Assembly: GCF_039889165.1 (NCBI RefSeq)
Contig: NZ_JAYMYY010000003.1
Coordinates: 124,001-188,000, forward strand
Length of the DNA stretch: 64,000 nt
Direction of reading: 5' to 3'
DNA from: Pseudocitrobacter cyperus
Lineage (GTDB): Bacteria; Pseudomonadota; Gammaproteobacteria; Enterobacterales; Enterobacteriaceae
Every line of letters begins with the position of its first letter. The first letter of the stretch is position 1. The position numbers and the translations under genes are program-made. The notes beneath the pieces are model-generated. The model was given only the letters and a program-made list of their open reading frames with translations. It was not told where the DNA came from and searched no databases. Below, in pieces: positions 17,208 through 26,359 of this stretch.

Positions 17208-17778
17208 CCAGATATTGAATGGTGATGTGGTACTTAAAGGCGTGCTGCTCGATGCTGATGGGCACGCGTTGGCCTTTACGCGTCAGGTAAGTGATTTCGG
17301 TCACCTGCTCGCCGTGGGCGTTGCGCAGTATGCGTTTGTCGCCTGTGTCGGTGAGCGTCCAGCCTTTCGGAAGCTGCGGCAGCCAGACGCTAACTGGCCA
17401 GTGGCTCAGCATCACATCGGCAAGCACCTGGCTCGCTGGCGGCAGTTGCGGCACCACGATGTTCTGTTCAGTCCGCAGGCCTTTCTCATCATAGGTTAAC
17501 AGGAACAGACGAATACCCAGCGATGAAAGCCCGGCGAATGTAATGCTGTGTTGATCGGCATTCAGCATTACCATCAGCGATTGCGTCTTGCCGTTAAAAG
17601 TCCCGGTCAGTAATTGCTGTGAGGTAAAGGCCGGGGAAATCCCTGGCGCAGGCAGCGTAATACGGGCTCCTGGCTGCAACCATGCCGTTGGGCGAGTGTC
17701 ATCATGGTCATGGCTACAGCCCGCAAGCAGCAGCGCGGTAGCCAGCGCGATGGCGCGCCAGACATTGCGTATCATCAT
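17200..17778 (-). CDS. apeN: lipoprotein ApeN (DUF3261-like)
   Basis: A 192-residue protein with a lipoprotein signal peptide ending in LLLAGC and Ser at +2, which predicts sorting to the outer membrane. The mature part is beta-rich and similar to DUF3261 proteins found with APE clusters, where it is thought to help place the pigment in the outer membrane; its mechanism is unknown. It overlaps apeM by 4 bp and apeO by 8 bp, in line with a joint role with the LolA-like ApeL and the MMPL transporter ApeM. Confidence 0.8.
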   Translation of the reverse strand: MMIRNVWRAIALATALLLAGCSHDHDDTRPTAWLQPGARITLPAPGISPAFTSQQLLTGTFNGKTQSLMVMLNADQHSITFAGLSSLGIRLFLLTYDEKGLRTEQNIVVPQLPPASQVLADVMLSHWPVSVWLPQLPKGWTLTDTGDKRILRNAHGEQVTEITYLTRKGQRVPISIEQHAFKYHITIQYLDD

Positions 17779-20096
17779 CGTTTTTCTCTTTTTTTCGTTG
17801 GCATCGCCAGCGGCGACAGTAGCCAGGCTGTGAAGATACCGCAGACCAGCACAATCCCAAAACTACTGATTGCCTGCGTACTGCTGAAGACCAGCATGCC
17901 AAGCGTCAACAACGTGGTCATCATCGCCAGTGTAATGGCGAGCAGTGAGGTGAGTGGCGTTCCGCGCGGGTTACTGAAGAAGAGGGTGTAGTTAATGCCA
18001 ATCCCCAGCACCAGCACCAGCGCCAGCATAGAAAAGAGGTTTACGCTGTGACCGCTAAAAGAGAGTGCCGCCAGCCCACAGCTCAGCGAAAGCAGGGAGG
18101 GAATGAGGCTAATTAGCCCCTTACGCCAGCCCATCCTCACCATCGCGCCAATGGCAATTGCCGCCAGCGCCACGCCCAGCAGGGCGGTCAGCACGTTGCG
18201 GTAAAGGGCGAACAGCGCATCAAAATTCTGCTTACGATCCACCCAGGCGACGCCGGTTTGTTGCTCAGCCAGCGCCCGCAGCGCGGCACTGTTCTGGACA
18301 CCGTCAACGGGGATCAACACACCGCTGACGCCATGCGGCAGCGTCAGCCACATCAGACGCCAGCCTTCACTCGCCGGGCTGGCGAGCCAGTCGGGTACGC
18401 TAACGGGCATCGCGCTGAGATCCGGCGTCATGTCCTGCAATCCGGCTCGATGCAGCGCCCGGTGAATGGTAGGAGCCGCCTCGCGCAGCAGCGCCAGATC
18501 CTGCGACTGACGCTCCAGCGAATTGAGTGGAATCGTGCGATAGCTGGCAAAAAGCCCCTGCTGGCGCGCGTTATCCAGACGTGCAGCAAACGCCTCCATC
18601 CGCATTAGCGTCTGTTCCGGCGTGTTGCCGTACACCACAAACCATTTCTGATCGACATTCTGACCCGTCAGTTGCGTAATCTGTTTTTCCTGCCGAAGAA
18701 GGTGCTGCGGCAAAGCCTGAAGCTGGGCGATGTCATCGTTGACCTGCAACGTCGTGATACCGAACACGGATACCAGAGCCAGCGCAGCAGGCAACCCGTA
18801 GATCAACGCCTTTTTGCGCCGCCAGGCGGCAAGCCAGCGCAACAGCAGCCCCAGCATTGGCACCTGACGTACCGGCATGCCGCGACACAGCCATGGATGC
18901 CACAACACCACCGTCAGGCAGGACGCGGTCAGCCCGACGGCGGCAAATAGCGCCATCTGGCGAATACCTGGGAAGGGGGCCAGCATCATAATCAGATAGG
19001 CCGCGACGGTGGTCAGCAGGGCCAGAAGCAGCGCGTTGCGGACTTTAGCAAGGCTTTGCCATGGTGAGTTTTCCGCGCCGTGTACCATCCGTTCAGTCAG
19101 GTAATAGAGCGTGTAATCGGCAGAGATCCCGATGATGCTCATGCTCATCACCAGCGTCATCAGATGCAGTTCGCCAAACAGCAGCAGCGTCACTGTCGTT
19201 CCCGCCAGCGCGCCGACAGCGATGGACAGCAGGCTTAACAGCAGTGGCCGCAGAGAGCGAAATACGGCGACGATCAGCAACAGCACGCCCAGCACCGTGG
19301 CGACGCCGAGCGTGGAGATGTCGTGTTTCGCCTGCTGGCTGGCATAATCGCTGTACAGCACCGTGCCGCGTGATAACACCTGCGCCTGCGGGAAGCGCGT
19401 TTTAAGTCGGGCTTCTGCGGATGTCAGTGACTGCACCAGTTGGTGGGTTTGCTGCATATCAAACGAGTCGCCGCGTAGCTCGCCGTGCAGCAGATACCAG
19501 TAGTTACCCTCTTTATCCTGGGACACCAGCCAGCCATCCATCAGGCGTAGACGTTGCCCACTCTGCATCAATGCCAGTTGTGAGCCGCGCATCAGCATCA
19601 GCGGGTCGTTTTGCAGCTCTTTACCGCTGACGCCGGAAAAGGCGGAGTAGAGCTGCGCCATGATCCACTGTGCCTGCGCTTCGCCGCCATTTTGCAGGCG
19701 AGCGCGGGTGGCGCTGTCAATCATGCCGTTGCGGTGCCGCCAGTAAAATGAGCCCCACGCCTGCTGACTTTTGGCGTCCATCGGCCCTTTCACGCTGGCA
19801 AGCAGGGGGGATTGCTCAATTTGCCTGAGCCAGGCCTGCGCGACCTGCGGGTCGGGCGTTTTACCAGGGCTCACCAGCCACATCATCTGTTTATCCAGCC
19901 GTTCGATAAACCCATCGTTAAGCCGTGGCGGAATATCGCCGAGCGCCTGTGTTGGCAGCATCGCCAGTACGCTGCTGTTCATCTTCGCGCCGGGGAGCAG
20001 CGCCAGCAATGTGCCCAGCATCATCAGGCAAAGAACGGCCCACACCAGCGCCGGACGGCGGGCATTATTGAGCGCTAAAGCGTTGTTGTTCGTCAT
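17775..20096 (-). CDS. apeM: MMPL/RND-type exporter ApeM
   Basis: A 773-residue inner-membrane protein with one N-terminal membrane segment, a large periplasmic loop, a block of about five segments (around residues 250-420), a second periplasmic loop and a second block at the C-terminus. This duplicated layout is that of the MMPL/RND lipid exporters, and it contains the MMPL-type SIIGISADYTLYYLTERM stretch. It should lift the aryl polyene-lipid from the inner membrane and hand it to ApeL. It overlaps apeL by 32 bp. Confidence 0.88.
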   Translation of the reverse strand: MTNNNALALNNARRPALVWAVLCLMMLGTLLALLPGAKMNSSVLAMLPTQALGDIPPRLNDGFIERLDKQMMWLVSPGKTPDPQVAQAWLRQIEQSPLLASVKGPMDAKSQQAWGSFYWRHRNGMIDSATRARLQNGGEAQAQWIMAQLYSAFSGVSGKELQNDPLMLMRGSQLALMQSGQRLRLMDGWLVSQDKEGNYWYLLHGELRGDSFDMQQTHQLVQSLTSAEARLKTRFPQAQVLSRGTVLYSDYASQQAKHDISTLGVATVLGVLLLIVAVFRSLRPLLLSLLSIAVGALAGTTVTLLLFGELHLMTLVMSMSIIGISADYTLYYLTERMVHGAENSPWQSLAKVRNALLLALLTTVAAYLIMMLAPFPGIRQMALFAAVGLTASCLTVVLWHPWLCRGMPVRQVPMLGLLLRWLAAWRRKKALIYGLPAALALVSVFGITTLQVNDDIAQLQALPQHLLRQEKQITQLTGQNVDQKWFVVYGNTPEQTLMRMEAFAARLDNARQQGLFASYRTIPLNSLERQSQDLALLREAAPTIHRALHRAGLQDMTPDLSAMPVSVPDWLASPASEGWRLMWLTLPHGVSGVLIPVDGVQNSAALRALAEQQTGVAWVDRKQNFDALFALYRNVLTALLGVALAAIAIGAMVRMGWRKGLISLIPSLLSLSCGLAALSFSGHSVNLFSMLALVLVLGIGINYTLFFSNPRGTPLTSLLAITLAMMTTLLTLGMLVFSSTQAISSFGIVLVCGIFTAWLLSPLAMPTKKREKR

Positions 20097-20670
20097 GGGT
20101 CAGGGTTACTGGCGTCAGTCGGTGTTGTGAGAGGCGGATATCGGTGCGATCGCCCTGGTTATCGTTAAGCTCGATGGTTTCGAGGAATTTATCACCGCCG
20201 AGATCGATAGAAGCAAAAATCTTGTTCAGCGGCGAAGTGATGGGGGTCAGGCGCAGTGCCCAGTGGGCATTATCCCTGTTTTGTAAATCGATGCGGAAGT
20301 TTTCTTCCAGCACTTTGCGATCCGCCTCGAACAGCGCGCGCAGCAGATGGTTAAACTGGAACATCTGCGGGTTATTATCGGCGGTGATCACCTGTGGCGG
20401 CTGCCCGTTAACCTGCTGCACCATCCGCGTGTCGTTGAGCATCAGCAGCATCGGAAACGGGGTTTTCTGATCCCACAGCAGGCCATGGTTGCGGGCAATG
20501 AGCATCTCGCCCTGCGAGCGCAGCGGCTGCGGCATTGTTTTGATGGTACGGGTCTGTTCGAAGTGTGCGCGAACTATCGGTTGTTCGGTAAAGCGCTGTT
20601 GCAGTTCGTCCAGCGTCACAGCATGTACCCACGGAGCAATCAGCAGGCAAATAAGCGGCCAGCATTTCAT
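20065..20670 (-). CDS. apeL: LolA-like outer-membrane lipid carrier ApeL
   Basis: A 201-residue periplasmic protein with a Sec signal peptide (MKCWPLICLLIAPWVHA) followed by a LolA-like beta-sheet fold (LQQRFTEQPIVRAHFEQTRT, then LLWDQKTPFPMLLML). LolA-type proteins ferry lipidated cargo across the periplasm; here the cargo is probably the aryl polyene lipid. ATG at 20670 is chosen because it forms an ATGA overlap with apeK and opens the signal peptide; the longer open frame runs back into apeK. Confidence 0.82.
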   Translation of the reverse strand: MKCWPLICLLIAPWVHAVTLDELQQRFTEQPIVRAHFEQTRTIKTMPQPLRSQGEMLIARNHGLLWDQKTPFPMLLMLNDTRMVQQVNGQPPQVITADNNPQMFQFNHLLRALFEADRKVLEENFRIDLQNRDNAHWALRLTPITSPLNKIFASIDLGGDKFLETIELNDNQGDRTDIRLSQHRLTPVTLTHDEQQRFSAQ

Positions 20671-21089
20671 GGCGTCACCCCCATGCGTTCGAAAAGCACC
20701 GGCGGGCTGACGAAGCACATCTCTTTGCTGGCTTCATCGACCGCCACCTGGATGGTGTAGCCGGTGGTGGTGCGCTTGCCGCTTACGGCATCGAATATCT
20801 GATAGGCGATACGCAGGCGGTTTTCAAACTCCTCCACATGCGCCCGCACGCGGATGCGTTGCTCAAAGGTCAGCGCATCGCGATATTTCACGCGCGTATC
20901 GACCACAGGCCAGACGTAGCCGGAGGCTTTCATCTGGCGATAGCCATAGTTGAACTGGTTGAGCAGTGCCTCACGGGCAATCTCGAAGTAGCGGAAATAG
21001 TTGCCGTGCCACACCACGCCCATCGCATCAACGTCATGAAAGGCAATGGTGAGTTCGACTTCAGTGGTAAAGCGGGGATCGTTAAGCAC
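20667..21089 (-). CDS. apeK: 4HBT-type thioesterase ApeK
   Basis: A 140-residue hotdog thioesterase with the classical motif HDVDAMGVVWHGNYFRYFE (residues 18-36). The acidic residue at 19 or 21 is the likely catalytic one. It hydrolyses acyl thioesters and probably edits or releases stalled chains from the carrier proteins, since final transfer is done by acyltransferases. It starts 3 bp after the apeJ stop and overlaps apeL. Confidence 0.82.
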   Translation of the reverse strand: MLNDPRFTTEVELTIAFHDVDAMGVVWHGNYFRYFEIAREALLNQFNYGYRQMKASGYVWPVVDTRVKYRDALTFEQRIRVRAHVEEFENRLRIAYQIFDAVSGKRTTTGYTIQVAVDEASKEMCFVSPPVLFERMGVTP

Positions 21090-21092
21090 CCG

Positions 21093-22769
21093 TTACTCCT
21101 TATCGGCGGTGTCAGGTAACCGCCAGAAATCAAAAAAGTTAAACCAGTCCAGCGGAGCCTGAAGCGCATAGTGCTCCAGCCGCTGCGCGTAGCGATCGAC
21201 CGCCTGCTGAAGCGCGTGCTGACGCCCGGCGCGGGGGAGCGGCAATGGGTCAGCGAAGGGTTCGCAGTGAATATGCAGTTTACCGTGCTGTCTGAGGGCA
21301 AAAATCAGCAGCGTTGGGCAGCGCAGCAGTGCGGCGAGAATAAACGGCCCCTGAGGGAAGGGGGCGGGCTGGCCCATAAAATTACTCCAGATCACGCGCC
21401 AGTCGCCGCCGCGCTGACGATTCACCGCGATGCGATCGCCAACGATCGCCACCCACTCGCCGCGATCCAGTTTCTCTTTGAGCAGCATGGCGGTATCCGG
21501 GCCAATATCGGTAACAGGCAGCAGATTCAGCCCGGCCTGCGGAGCCATCTCCTGCATGATCTGTTTGAATCGCTGGGCGTTGTCACTGAATACCAGGGCA
21601 TTGATGACCCGGCCTTCCTGATGCTGCGCCAGCGCCCGACAGGCTTCGACGTCGCCAAGATGCGAGGCCAGCAGCAGTTTGCCGCGTGGTTCATGCATTG
21701 CAAGCGATGCCTCAGCACCAGGGGCGAACACCACGTCATGGCCGAATCGCAGTTCGCCGCGCCAGCCTGCGATTTTATCGAGCATCGCCTCGCCAAAGCG
21801 CAGGAAGTGGCGGTAGCTGTTGAGATGCGTACTGCCCGGCTGGTGCTCGCGAATACGTGCCAGCCACTGCCGCGAAGCGCGTCGTTCGGTGGTGGCCAGG
21901 AGCCAGTAAACCGCCACGACGGGTTTCAACAGCAGTGAAAATGCGCTACGACCCAGCCGTCGCCAGACCCACAGCATCAGGCGCATGCCCCAGAGTCCCT
22001 TCACCTCTTTTTGCTCGGCCCAGTGCAGATTGCGCGGCCGGAACAGCAGCGACGGGATGCGCGTCAACATGCCAAGGAAAAGGCGGGTATGCATTAGCGA
22101 AATGCGCACGTTGTCTTTAAACGCGTCAAAATGGGAGACGCCATCCTGTGGATAGGTCACGCGCGTGGGCAGAAAAACGCTAGGGTTACCCTGCCAGAAG
22201 AGGCGCACCATCACCTCGGTATCGAAATCCATCCGTTTGCCGAGCGTCACGCGCCGCGCCAGTTGCATTGTGGGGGCAATCGGGTAGACGCGAAAACCGC
22301 ACATGCTGTCTTTAAGTTGCAAAGAGAGGGTTTCAATCCACACCCAGACATGAGTGATCCAGCGGCCATAGAGGCGCGAACGAGGGATGGAGTCATCGTA
22401 AATCGGCTGCCCGGAAATGAGCGCCTGCGGATGTTGCCGTGCCAGCGCCAGTAACGCCGGAATATCCTCAATGGCATGCTGACCGTCGGCATCCACCTGC
22501 ACAGCGTGCGTATAGCCGGCACTCGCCGCGACTTCAAGACCGCGGATCACCGCCGCCCCTTTTCCTGCGTTTTGTGCCAGACGAATAAGCGCGATATCGG
22601 CACGGTTCTGCGCTAGGGCGAGCAATGTGCGCTGTGTGGCGTCATCGCTGCCGTCATCAACAATGATGATGGGTAGCCCGAACGGCGTCAGGCGCGCCAG
22701 CACCCGCGACATCATGGCGCCATGGTTATAGCAGGGGATCACCACACAGGCGTTGAAAGTCAGCGACAT
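21093..22769 (-). CDS. apeJ: glycosyltransferase/acyltransferase fusion ApeJ
   Basis: A 558-residue two-domain protein. Residues 1 to about 230 are a family 2 glycosyltransferase (VVIPCYNHGAMMSRVLARL, IIIVDDGSDDATQRT and the metal-binding VDADGQH). Residues from about 290 are an LpxL/HtrB-like acyltransferase with the H-x4-E motif in ASHLGDVEAC. The fusion is normal for this cluster type and suggests the polyene acyl chain is joined to a sugar-containing lipid at the membrane. It overlaps apeI by 10 bp. Confidence 0.85.
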   Translation of the reverse strand: MSLTFNACVVIPCYNHGAMMSRVLARLTPFGLPIIIVDDGSDDATQRTLLALAQNRADIALIRLAQNAGKGAAVIRGLEVAASAGYTHAVQVDADGQHAIEDIPALLALARQHPQALISGQPIYDDSIPRSRLYGRWITHVWVWIETLSLQLKDSMCGFRVYPIAPTMQLARRVTLGKRMDFDTEVMVRLFWQGNPSVFLPTRVTYPQDGVSHFDAFKDNVRISLMHTRLFLGMLTRIPSLLFRPRNLHWAEQKEVKGLWGMRLMLWVWRRLGRSAFSLLLKPVVAVYWLLATTERRASRQWLARIREHQPGSTHLNSYRHFLRFGEAMLDKIAGWRGELRFGHDVVFAPGAEASLAMHEPRGKLLLASHLGDVEACRALAQHQEGRVINALVFSDNAQRFKQIMQEMAPQAGLNLLPVTDIGPDTAMLLKEKLDRGEWVAIVGDRIAVNRQRGGDWRVIWSNFMGQPAPFPQGPFILAALLRCPTLLIFALRQHGKLHIHCEPFADPLPLPRAGRQHALQQAVDRYAQRLEHYALQAPLDWFNFFDFWRLPDTADKE

Positions 22770-23119
22770 AGCCGAATTTTCCCGCTGCTGGTGGTGTGGC
22801 GAGCATCACCGTCGTGGCGCTGATAGCTGAACGCCAGCACGCTGTGCGCCTCCTGCCATTTGAGCGTCAGAGTGATGCGATTTCCCGGCAGCAGCGGCGC
22901 CTGAAACTTAACGTTCTGAATGCTATGGAAGCGATAATCCGGCGTCAGTAAACGCGTCGTGTAGCGCATGACCCATTCCAGTTGTGCGACGCCCGGCAGC
23001 AACGGTTGCACCGAAAAATGGCCTTTAAACCAGAAGAGATCGGCAGACAGATGCAGAACAATCTCCGCCTCGCCCGCGCCGGTGAGCTGGCAGGAAATTT
23101 CATCGGGCGTCATGGTCAT
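22760..23119 (-). CDS. apeI: hotdog dehydratase ApeI
   Basis: A 119-residue FabA/FabZ-like hotdog protein with FWFKGHFSVQPLLPGVAQLEWV, which holds the catalytic His (GHF) and the acidic residue (LEW) in the order seen in FabZ. It is the second dehydratase of the cluster and should work with ApeP. ATG at 23119 has CAGGAG 6 bp upstream; an ATG two codons on is also possible. It overlaps apeH and apeJ. Confidence 0.84.
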   Translation of the reverse strand: MTMTPDEISCQLTGAGEAEIVLHLSADLFWFKGHFSVQPLLPGVAQLEWVMRYTTRLLTPDYRFHSIQNVKFQAPLLPGNRITLTLKWQEAHSVLAFSYQRHDGDARHTTSSGKIRLCR

Positions 23120-24458
23120 TAAAAAACTCCTGTAATTGGGCGTCGATGCGCTTATTCATACTGTTAACCGGAATGTCGTCAACGACCCGCCAGTGGCGGG
23201 GAAGGGCGACGGGCTCCAGCCACGGGCGCAGCGCCTGTCGCCACGACTGTATCTGTGCTCCGCTCGCGCGTTGCCACGCCTGGCGTCGCGCATCATCCAC
23301 AACCAGCAGCACGCCGATGCTTTGACGGCCATTGCGCGTCAACAGCAGGGCGGCGGCATCGCGTATGCCGTCCAGCGCCAGCAAGCGGCGCTCTATTTCT
23401 GCCAGTGAAACGCGTTTTTCGGCAATCTTAACGACTCGCCCACGCCGTCCCAGCAGATGAAAACGCAGGTCGGGAGTAAAACGTAGCTCGTCATCGAGCA
23501 GTAAGCCGGAAGGCTCGGCAATCAGCGGCGAAGTGACGCGATACCCGCCGTCTTCCGCGGTAAACGTCACGCCGGGGAACGGAAGCCAGGTAACATCCTC
23601 TTCGCAGCGGTGACGCCACGCGAGAATGCCCGTTTCGGTACTGCCGTAAATTTCGTCAGGCCATCTCTCCAGCCAGCCATGCGCGTGCTGCGCATCGTGC
23701 CAGTGCAGGGCGCCGCCTGCCGATACGATCATCGCCACCCTGGGAGCCACCAGTTGTGTATCCAGACGTTTGAGAAATGCCGGGCTGCTGATGAACAGAT
23801 AACGTTGCTGCGCATCGAGCGCCGCCAGTTGTTCTGGCCAGGCGATAGTGGCGGTATGTAACGGCAGACCAAGAGCCATTGGGAGAAAAATATGGAAGGT
23901 CAGGCCGTAGAGATGCAGCGGCGATACGGAAGAGACAACCCGGCAGTTGGCCAGCGTTTCGCGAAAACGGGCAGCCAGCAGCGCAGACTCCGCGTCCAGC
24001 GCCGTAATGCTCTTGCAGATACGCTTTGGCTGACCGGTAGAACCGGAGGTGAAAAGCTCCAGCACGGCATCGCCTTTTAGCTCAGGCAGTGGATGCTTTT
24101 CGTCGTTGCCGCGTGGGGTAATGCGTCGGAATGGGCCATCCCAGGGCAGTTCGCCATCGCTGAGGATGCCATCAAACAGGGCGCTTTGCTCTTTCAACAG
24201 CGAAGGGCGATTGTGGCCTGGCAATACCGGGGTTTTCCCGGCATATAGCGTTGCCAGCAGAGCGACGAGAAACAGATAGCTGTCATCAGAACACAGCGCC
24301 CAGCGCTGGCCCTCCTGCCGTTTCAGCCAGGCGCAGTGGCCAGAGACGTCATTGCGGAGCTGGCCCAGCGTCCAGAGGCGCTCAGCGGAGCAGGCGACAG
24401 GCGTTGTATCGGGGCGATCGGAGGTCAGCCAGTGGGATAACGGCAGAGGGAGAGTCAT
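23100..24458 (-). CDS. apeH: acyl/aryl:ACP ligase ApeH (AMP-binding)
   Basis: A 452-residue adenylating enzyme with the P-loop motif LFTSGSTGQPKR near residue 135 and the YGSTETG motif, ending in a C-terminal lid domain (VSLAEIERRLLALDGIRDAA). It activates the aryl starter acid, 4-hydroxybenzoate in the characterised pathway, and loads it on ACP. ATG at 24458 is chosen because it overlaps the apeG stop (ATGA). No aromatic ammonia-lyase gene is nearby, so the starter must come from central metabolism. Confidence 0.84.
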   Translation of the reverse strand: MTLPLPLSHWLTSDRPDTTPVACSAERLWTLGQLRNDVSGHCAWLKRQEGQRWALCSDDSYLFLVALLATLYAGKTPVLPGHNRPSLLKEQSALFDGILSDGELPWDGPFRRITPRGNDEKHPLPELKGDAVLELFTSGSTGQPKRICKSITALDAESALLAARFRETLANCRVVSSVSPLHLYGLTFHIFLPMALGLPLHTATIAWPEQLAALDAQQRYLFISSPAFLKRLDTQLVAPRVAMIVSAGGALHWHDAQHAHGWLERWPDEIYGSTETGILAWRHRCEEDVTWLPFPGVTFTAEDGGYRVTSPLIAEPSGLLLDDELRFTPDLRFHLLGRRGRVVKIAEKRVSLAEIERRLLALDGIRDAAALLLTRNGRQSIGVLLVVDDARRQAWQRASGAQIQSWRQALRPWLEPVALPRHWRVVDDIPVNSMNKRIDAQLQEFFNDHDAR

Positions 24459-25024
24459 ATTGGTTCCCGCGGTATTACCCGACGGCGCACCAGCCATTCA
24501 CCGGCCATCAGGGTGGCCATCAGCAGGTAGGCGATCATACCGTTCCATGCGCTCCACAAAGGCATACTGCCGTAGAGCGCGGTGAACAGCGCAATTGAGC
24601 CGTTAACGATAAAAAAACCGCACCAGATTTGCGTCACGCGGCGCGTGTAGCGCACGCCCTGCGCCGGGAGGTGCGGATGTTGCAGCCGCGCCAGACGCTC
24701 GACCAGCGGCATGGCGCTGAACAGTGAGCTGCCAAACAGCGCCAGCATGATACCGTTCACCGCCACCGGCCAGTAGAGCAGAAGCTGATGTGTTCCGAGG
24801 AGCGCGCTGGCGATGCACAGCGCCAGCCCCGCCAGGGCCACGCTTTGCATGACCCGGCGCATTGGCCCGGCGTTGTGCCGCGCCTGGCGCAGACGAAGCA
24901 GCAGAACGACGGCCAGCGCTGGCAGTAGCCATTGCAGGCCGTTATGCGCAAGCCCAAACCAGACCAGAAAAGGCCAGGCCAGCAGCACGGCACCGGTCGC
25001 AACCCTGATGAGCGGCAGACGCAC
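24455..25024 (-). CDS. apeG: APE cluster membrane protein ApeG
   Basis: A 189-residue protein with about five or six hydrophobic segments (for example VLLAWPFLVWFGLAHNGLQW and VNGIMLALFGSSLFSAM) and arginine-rich connecting loops. The position between the ACP and the ligase genes is that of ApeG in known clusters. Its role is unknown; a membrane docking or export part is likely. It overlaps apeH by 4 bp and starts 6 bp after apeF ends. Confidence 0.78.
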   Translation of the reverse strand: MRLPLIRVATGAVLLAWPFLVWFGLAHNGLQWLLPALAVVLLLRLRQARHNAGPMRRVMQSVALAGLALCIASALLGTHQLLLYWPVAVNGIMLALFGSSLFSAMPLVERLARLQHPHLPAQGVRYTRRVTQIWCGFFIVNGSIALFTALYGSMPLWSAWNGMIAYLLMATLMAGEWLVRRRVIPREPI

Positions 25025-25030
25025 GAAAAA

Positions 25031-25282
25031 TTACTCGTCCTTTAGCAGGCGTTCGACGGCGTCGACCACATCCTGCACGGTGCGCACGGCTTTGAACTCA
25101 TCCGGTTTAATTTTTTTCCCGGTTTTCTTTTGCAGATGCACGACCATATCAACCGCGTCGATGCTGTCGAGTTCAAGGTCTTCATACAGACGGGCTTCCG
25201 GCTTAATGTCCGCCGGGTCGATTTCAAAGAGTGTTTCCAGCAGGGATGAGACTTCCTGATAGATAGCGTGTTGTTCGGTCAT
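25031..25282 (-). CDS. apeF: acyl carrier protein ApeF
   Basis: An 83-residue acidic acyl carrier protein with the attachment serine S40 in LELDSIDAVD. It would carry the aryl starter or growing polyene as a phosphopantetheine thioester after activation by the operon's own transferase. A clear GAGGAG precedes the start. It lies 12 bp after apeE, a second carrier. Confidence 0.88.
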   Translation of the reverse strand: MTEQHAIYQEVSSLLETLFEIDPADIKPEARLYEDLELDSIDAVDMVVHLQKKTGKKIKPDEFKAVRTVQDVVDAVERLLKDE

Positions 25283-25294
25283 GATGGCATCTCC

Positions 25295-25555
25295 TCAGGC
25301 GCGTTGTGACTGAATAAAGGCGGCAAGCGTTGCCACTGAATAGAAATGCTGACGCATTTGCGTATTTTCGGCAGAAAGCGCAATGCCATACCGGTTTTTG
25401 ACCGCCAGCCCCAGCTCCAGCGCATCAATAGAGTCCAGACCCAAACCGTCGCCAAACAGGGCGGCATCGTGGTCGATGTCATCCTCGCTTAACTCATCCA
25501 GATTCAAGGTGGTAATGATGAGATGTTTAATCTCAGAGTAGAGCTCTTGCATCAT
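25295..25555 (-). CDS. apeE: acyl carrier protein ApeE
   Basis: An 86-residue acidic carrier with S42 in GLDSIDALEL as the phosphopantetheine site. In the studied pathway two carriers share the task, one for elongation and one for starter or transfer; which is which cannot be told here. Two adjacent ATGs (25555 and 25552) could both serve as start, with CAGGA just upstream. Confidence 0.88.
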   Translation of the reverse strand: MMQELYSEIKHLIITTLNLDELSEDDIDHDAALFGDGLGLDSIDALELGLAVKNRYGIALSAENTQMRQHFYSVATLAAFIQSQRA

Positions 25556-25576
25556 TCATTCCTGCACAATGTTTTT

Positions 25577-26359
25577 TCAACTAATAGGTTTATTAACGGA
25601 TTGTAATTTCTGTAAAAGATGCCGGTTTAGCGCGCGAGCGGCGAGCGCCGGTTCTTGATTATTCACGTCAGTAAAATCGTCGATACAAATTCGTTCGCCG
25701 ACGATAATGTCAAATTGCGGTCTGGCTGGCGGCACCTGATACCACGCGCTCTGTTTATCCAGCATGCGCTCGCTACAGTGCACCGTCACGAGACGGATAT
25801 CGCTGCGACAGCGCACGGCGATGTTGGCCGCTCCGCGCTGAAGCGTCATTTTTTCACCGGGGCGGGTTCGGGTGCCTTCCGGGAAGATCACCAGCGTGTC
25901 GCCGCGCTGCAAGCGGGCCTGGCTTTGTGCCAGCAACACGTCGGCTTCGCGGTTAATCAGATAGTCTGCTGCGCGTACCACGCCGCGCAGAAACGGATTC
26001 TTCAGCAGCGCGCTTTTCACTAAACAGTCTGTTTCCGGCATGACCGAGGCCAGAAGCACATAATCAAGCAGCGTGGGATGATTTGCCACCACCAGACAGC
26101 CTCGCTCCTGACGTAAAATTTCTGCGCCATGAAAGCGATAGCGCAGCACTCCCGTTGCGCTTGTAAACCACAAGAAGGCGCGGAAGCTTACAGAGATGCT
26201 GCGGCGTGCGAGGCGACGGCGCTTATCGTTGTCGCCTGCGACCAGCAACAGCAGGTTAAACCAGAACAGCGACAGCAGCAGGCCGCCTATGCCGAACAAA
26301 GCAAAACAGAGCCCGGTCATCAGCATTCGCCAGAACTGGCCGATGCGCGCGGCTATCAT
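25577..26359 (-). CDS. apeD: lysophospholipid-type acyltransferase ApeD
   Basis: A 260-residue PlsC-type membrane acyltransferase with an N-terminal hydrophobic anchor, the H-x4-D motif in VVANHPTLLDYVLL and the FPEGTRTRPGE motif. It should move an acyl group from ACP to a lipid or glycerol hydroxyl, building the lipid anchor of the pigment together with ApeJ. ATG at 26359 is chosen because it overlaps the apeC stop as ATGA. Confidence 0.83.
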   Translation of the reverse strand: MIAARIGQFWRMLMTGLCFALFGIGGLLLSLFWFNLLLLVAGDNDKRRRLARRSISVSFRAFLWFTSATGVLRYRFHGAEILRQERGCLVVANHPTLLDYVLLASVMPETDCLVKSALLKNPFLRGVVRAADYLINREADVLLAQSQARLQRGDTLVIFPEGTRTRPGEKMTLQRGAANIAVRCRSDIRLVTVHCSERMLDKQSAWYQVPPARPQFDIIVGERICIDDFTDVNNQEPALAARALNRHLLQKLQSVNKPIS